NCBI GenBank assembly: GCA_964247085.1
Contig: CAXTSX010000002.1
Span: forward strand, 104,774-168,773
Reading direction: 5' to 3'
Length of the DNA: 64,000 nucleotides
Source of the DNA: JAAFHZ01 sp964247085
GTDB lineage: Bacteria > Cyanobacteriota > Cyanobacteriia > Cyanobacteriales > Chamaesiphonaceae
Below, piece by piece: positions 61,769-64,000 of the stretch (positions are counted from its first letter, which is position 1; every line of letters starts with the position of its first letter). Both the position numbers and the translations under genes were made by a program. The notes under the pieces are model-generated. The model did no database searches. It worked only from the letters and a program-made list of their open reading frames with translations, and was not told where the DNA came from.

Positions 61769-62449
61769 CTAGGGTCGCTCTAACAAAAAAGCCTGTAAGC
61801 CAGCAGCGATCGCTCCCTGATAATCTTCTAACTCGCTGTCACCAATATGCCAAGCCTGATTGGCAGCTCGACCAGCCAAAGCTGCCTGAAAAATGGCTGG
61901 CTCTGGCTTCGCGGTACCAACAACGGTGGAAATAGTGACCTGGCTGAAATATGAAGCCAGATCTAGGGCAGTGAGTACAGCATAAATTCTGGTGTCAAAG
62001 TTGGAAATTAGTTCTAAGGTAATGTCTTGGCTCTGCCACTGTTGCAAGGCTGGCCGGGTGTCTGGATAAATTTCCCAAGCGGCGGCGGTAGCGAAGTAAT
62101 AATACAATTCGTCGAAGAAAGCATCAAAATCAGTAAATTCCTGAATTTTACCGATCGACCTAAAAGTTTGATAGTTAATTTCTTTCCACCAGGCGTATTC
62201 TTGGCGGGGCAGTTCGCTCGCACTCAGTCCGGTATAAACTCCAGGAGTGGTGGCTTTGAATTGTTGATAGAAGGCTTTATTCACCACTTGGGGGGTGCAG
62301 TCTACTCCAAATTTTTGGGCAAAGGTGCAGTAGATTTTGCCGACACTGCCTTTTACTCCAAAAATTGTGCCGACGGCATCTAAGAAGATTACCTGCGGTG
62401 GAAGGGGTGGTGCTGGGATGGCCAAGAGGTTGGGATAGATCGATCGCAT
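61769..62449 (-). CDS. HAD-superfamily hydrolase
   Basis: 226 residues. Motif I is FLDAVGTIF: D24 is the nucleophile, but the second Asp of DxDx(T/V) is replaced by Val (D-A-V). Motif II is ELISNFDTR, motif III lysine is in GTAKPEPAIF, and motif IV is IGDSELED. The HAD cap lies between. The missing general acid/base suggests altered activity. It is the last intact gene before the decayed region. Confidence 0.85.
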   Translation of the reverse strand: MRSIYPNLLAIPAPPLPPQVIFLDAVGTIFGVKGSVGKIYCTFAQKFGVDCTPQVVNKAFYQQFKATTPGVYTGLSASELPRQEYAWWKEINYQTFRSIGKIQEFTDFDAFFDELYYYFATAAAWEIYPDTRPALQQWQSQDITLELISNFDTRIYAVLTALDLASYFSQVTISTVVGTAKPEPAIFQAALAGRAANQAWHIGDSELEDYQGAIAAGLQAFLLERP

Positions 62450-62475
62450 AGATCTGAGAGATGGTGCGGGGAAAT

Positions 62476-62628
62476 TTATTCTTTAACTATCTTAATCAGT
62501 TTGATATTTTCCCGCACTGATTCAATACTTCGGGCTTGGCTTTCCGCGCTGGTCTGTAAGCTTGCTAACCATGCCCTATCTTCACGCACCTGTTCGAGAA
62601 CTGTCTGCTTTAGCAGAGGAAACCCAGA
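62476..62628 (-). pseudogene. Fragment of a coiled-coil gene
   Basis: An open frame between stops reads LKQTVLEQVREDRAWLASLQ then TSAESQARSIESVRENIKLI to IVKE, which looks like the end of a helical protein. There is no start codon upstream before a stop. It may be a gene remnant. Low confidence. Confidence 0.25.
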
Positions 62629-62693
62629 CTACTCTAAGCGCTCCTAATTGGGACTATTTTGATTATGTTGGCAAGTAAGTCATTCTTAATAAC

Positions 62694-62752
62694 ATGTCGA
62701 AAAAAGGCTAAAATATCGACGTATTTAATGTATACGTCGATTTGCTCGACAT
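62694..62752. promoter_or_regulatory. Nested inverted repeats before the Fic remnant
   Basis: The inner pair ATCGACGTAT (62715-62724) and ATACGTCGAT (62732-62741) is a perfect 10-bp inverted repeat with a 7-nt spacer. The outer pair ATGTCGA (62694-62700) and TCGACAT (62746-62752) flanks it. All four arms share the TCGA core. It ends 8 bp before the relic ATG at 62761, a classic operator position. Confidence 0.5.
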
Positions 62753-62760
62753 ACCACAAC

Positions 62761-63115
62761 ATGATCAACTTTTCTCCAGAGTAACCCTACAACGAACTTC
62801 CCTTACTACCACCACTTACAGAGATTGAGACGAAAGTGGTGTTAAAAGCTTGTATTGAGGCGCGGGCGGCGATAGCAGAGCTGAAACAGTGTGGAGGGTT
62901 GATCCCTAATCAATCAATCAATGTTGATCAACACTATCCCTGTTCTAGAAGCTCAGGCCAGTTCTGAGGTTGAGAACATTGTGACCACTGCCGATCGATT
63001 GTTTCAGTTAGCTAATGCACCAGATGCAAAAGTTGATGCAGCCTCTAAAGAAGCTTTGCGTTATGGCAAGGCTTTATACTCTGGGTTTCAGTCCCTCAGC
63101 ACTCGTCCTTTGACA
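62761..63115 (+). pseudogene. Fic-family N-terminal pseudogene
   Basis: From ATG 62761 the frame reads MINFSPE, then TAA at 62782-62784, then PYNELPLLPPLTEIETKVVL ... AELKQCGGLIPNQS. The rest (LINTIPVLEAQASSEVENIV, then NAPDAKVDAASKEALRYGKA to SLSTRPLT) lies in a frame shifted by four bases, where AATC is repeated three times (62908-62919). This is the Fic N-terminal domain with its (S/T)xxxE(G/N) inhibitory-type helix SSEVENIV. The Fic core HPFxxGNGR is absent because the gene ends near 63115. It carries a stop, a frameshift and a truncation. Confidence 0.85.
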
Positions 63116-63384
63116 ATGAGCGGGGTGGGTGAGGAATCGCCAAATATCAGCCTTTGTGCGGAACAAATAGCCCAAAATTGTCGATACGATCAAGAGGTGA
63201 GCAGAGTAGAGGCTTCGCGCCCAGCGGTAATACGCACTGCAAGCAACCAGTACCTTGAAAACATAATGTATAGGGTTCCAAAGAGGAGAGCTACCAATTG
63301 GTAGACCCGTTCTTTGGGTAAAACATTGTACGGGAAAAGGTGTAAACATTTAGATTTCTAATTGATTTTACAAAACGACGGTGA

Positions 63385-63506
63385 GGACGCATCGTTGCTG
63401 CTTGTGGAGGCTTAGAGGATACTCAGCCCGTGAAGCAAGAAATTCTAGCTGCGAGGTTAGAAGCTCCCGCTACATCGGTACTCCGATTAGCGGTGAGAGT
63501 CGTCAC
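63385..63506 (+). mobile_element. Probable tnpB 3' end and right end of an IS200/IS605-type element
   Basis: The frame from 63385 reads GRIVAACGGLEDTQPVKQEI then LAARLEAPATSVLRLAVR, the type of C-terminal tail found on cyanobacterial TnpB proteins. Inside it CCGCTA-c-ATCGG (63467-63478), TACT loop, CCGAT-TAGCGG (63483-63493) forms an 11-bp stem-loop, and GTCGTCAC ends at 63506. Stem-loops of this form mark IS605 right ends and the 3' part of the omega RNA. The rest of tnpB is missing. Inferred from remembered family sequences. Confidence 0.45.
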
Positions 63507-63762
63507 TCTGAATCGTAGTTTTATCCTTCTCAATTACCAAAATATCTTTTTCTAGCTTTAATCTTTCATCAACAGTTGTCATCTGAGGAATTTTGTCCTT
63601 CAGGGAGTTGATTTGTTGCCCCAGCGCATTGACATTCAACTGCTGAAACCACCAAAGGCCAATGAAAACACCTACGATTCCTAGAGTAATCCCGATCGGC
63701 TGCGGAGTCTGTCTCAAAAATTTGCAGGCATCCGGCCAGTTTTTGGAAAAGGGCTTTTTCAT
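63487..63762 (-). CDS. Small single-TM hypothetical protein
   Basis: 91 residues from ATG 63762 (frame opens slightly further). A membrane helix (ITLGIVGVFIGLWWFQQL) is followed by a charged coiled segment (LKDKIPQMTTVDERLKLEKD). No family recognised. Upstream, TCTAGTATTA occurs twice, 19 bp apart. It converges on the transposon remnant at 63506, with which its end overlaps. Confidence 0.5.
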   Translation of the reverse strand: MKKPFSKNWPDACKFLRQTPQPIGITLGIVGVFIGLWWFQQLNVNALGQQINSLKDKIPQMTTVDERLKLEKDILVIEKDKTTIQSDDSHR

Positions 63763-63790
63763 GAAAGCTATTGAAGAGAGCAATTCATAA

Positions 63791-63819
63791 TAATACTAGA
63801 TATTTATAGTAATACTAGA
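63791..63819. repeat. Direct repeat TAATACTAGA upstream of the small membrane gene
   Basis: TAATACTAGA occurs at 63791-63800 and 63810-63819, a spacing of 19 bp. In a promoter region on the minus strand, this could be a pair of binding sites about two helix turns apart. Confidence 0.4.
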
Positions 63820-63929
63820 AATATATCGACAAAAAAATATTCTCAAGAAAGTAGTAAATACCTCCTGAAAAATTCGCTGCATATTAACCTTAAGTAGCTA
63901 GGCGGAATTAAATATGAGATGCCAGCCTT

Positions 63930-63961
63930 TTGCCCTCACCCCCAGCCCCTCTCCCAAAATT
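63930..63961 (+). repeat. Cyanobacterial CCCTCACCCCCAGCCCCTCTCCC repeat
   Basis: GCCCTCACCCCCAGCCCCTC followed by TCCCAAAATTG matches one arm of a dispersed intergenic palindrome common in cyanobacterial genomes. The second arm is absent, so this copy is partial. A fragment of the same motif, CCCTCACCCCCAGC, occurs near 42905. Confidence 0.5.
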
Positions 63962-64000
63962 GCTATCCATTACGCAAAAGTGGCTGGATAATATGCTGAG

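Noticed and set aside
63074..63349. Minus-strand frame of 91 residues in the decayed region
   Set aside because: It overlaps the Fic relic, is Cys/Ser/Tyr-rich in the manner of a shadow frame, and has no clear ribosome site.

Overview
The window is a stretch of cyanobacterial chromosome. The evidence is a zeta-carotene desaturase with its SRPBCC neighbour, a small NdhS-type subunit of photosynthetic NDH-1, a Ser/Thr kinase with pentapeptide repeats, a ribosomal cluster that lacks rpmD (L30) and rpsN (S14) and ends truA-rplM-rpsI-rpmE-prfA, and very frequent CGATCG / GATCGATCG palindromes of the HIP1 type. I cannot name the genus from sequence alone.

Layout. 1-1409: accessory edge with the 3' end of a probable TIR-domain gene, an attC-like half element and a VapBC-type toxin-antitoxin pair. 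1507-8145: purD, a SpkB-like kinase, pheT and a papain-like unknown protein. 8187-25710: the S10-spc-alpha ribosomal supercluster (rplC to rplO, secY, adk, infA, rpmJ, rpsM, rpsK, rpoA, rplQ, truA, rplM, rpsI, rpmE, prfA). Hairpins after rplO, adk and rpmE and a good promoter before rpmJ divide it into transcription segments. 25739-29046: tldE/pmbA, a 57-codon ndhS, a frameshifted unknown gene and a DUF1611 (DgcN-like) gene. 29064-34140: a receiver-domain/membrane-fusion hybrid protein divergent from an ABC exporter, followed by a CobW-type GTPase. 34137-42764: a sugar-reductase-like SDR, small unknowns, a GTPase plus two-TM-protein pair, a beta-CASP-like hydrolase coupled to cobK, a 40-aa membrane peptide, a dihydrouridine synthase, and an AAA ATPase coupled to a TPR protein. 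42935-52547: a secreted FAD oxidoreductase, SRPBCC protein and zds, a multicopper oxidase, a pseudouridine synthase, a DUF2993 protein and a ClC antiporter. 52637-62449: an acyl-carrier-like protein without the phosphopantetheine serine, a TetR regulator, a DUF4332 protein, an RND efflux pump with adaptor, DUF948 and YtxH proteins, birA, cdsA and a HAD hydrolase. 62450-64000: a decayed region with a Fic pseudogene, a probable TnpB/IS605 end and a small membrane protein.

How the genes fit together. The central 17 kb is translation and export housekeeping. Around it are envelope export systems (two membrane-fusion proteins, one RND pump, one ABC exporter), cofactor and pigment enzymes (cobK, zds, CobW GTPase, birA), and scattered conflict-type or signalling modules. 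I found no CRISPR array, tRNA, rRNA or intact transposon. The best candidates for something little described are the receiver-adaptor fusion beside an ABC exporter, the GTPase/two-TM pair, the AAA/TPR pair, the papain-like protein behind pheT, and the serine-less carrier protein. All five are inferences from domain content and gene order.
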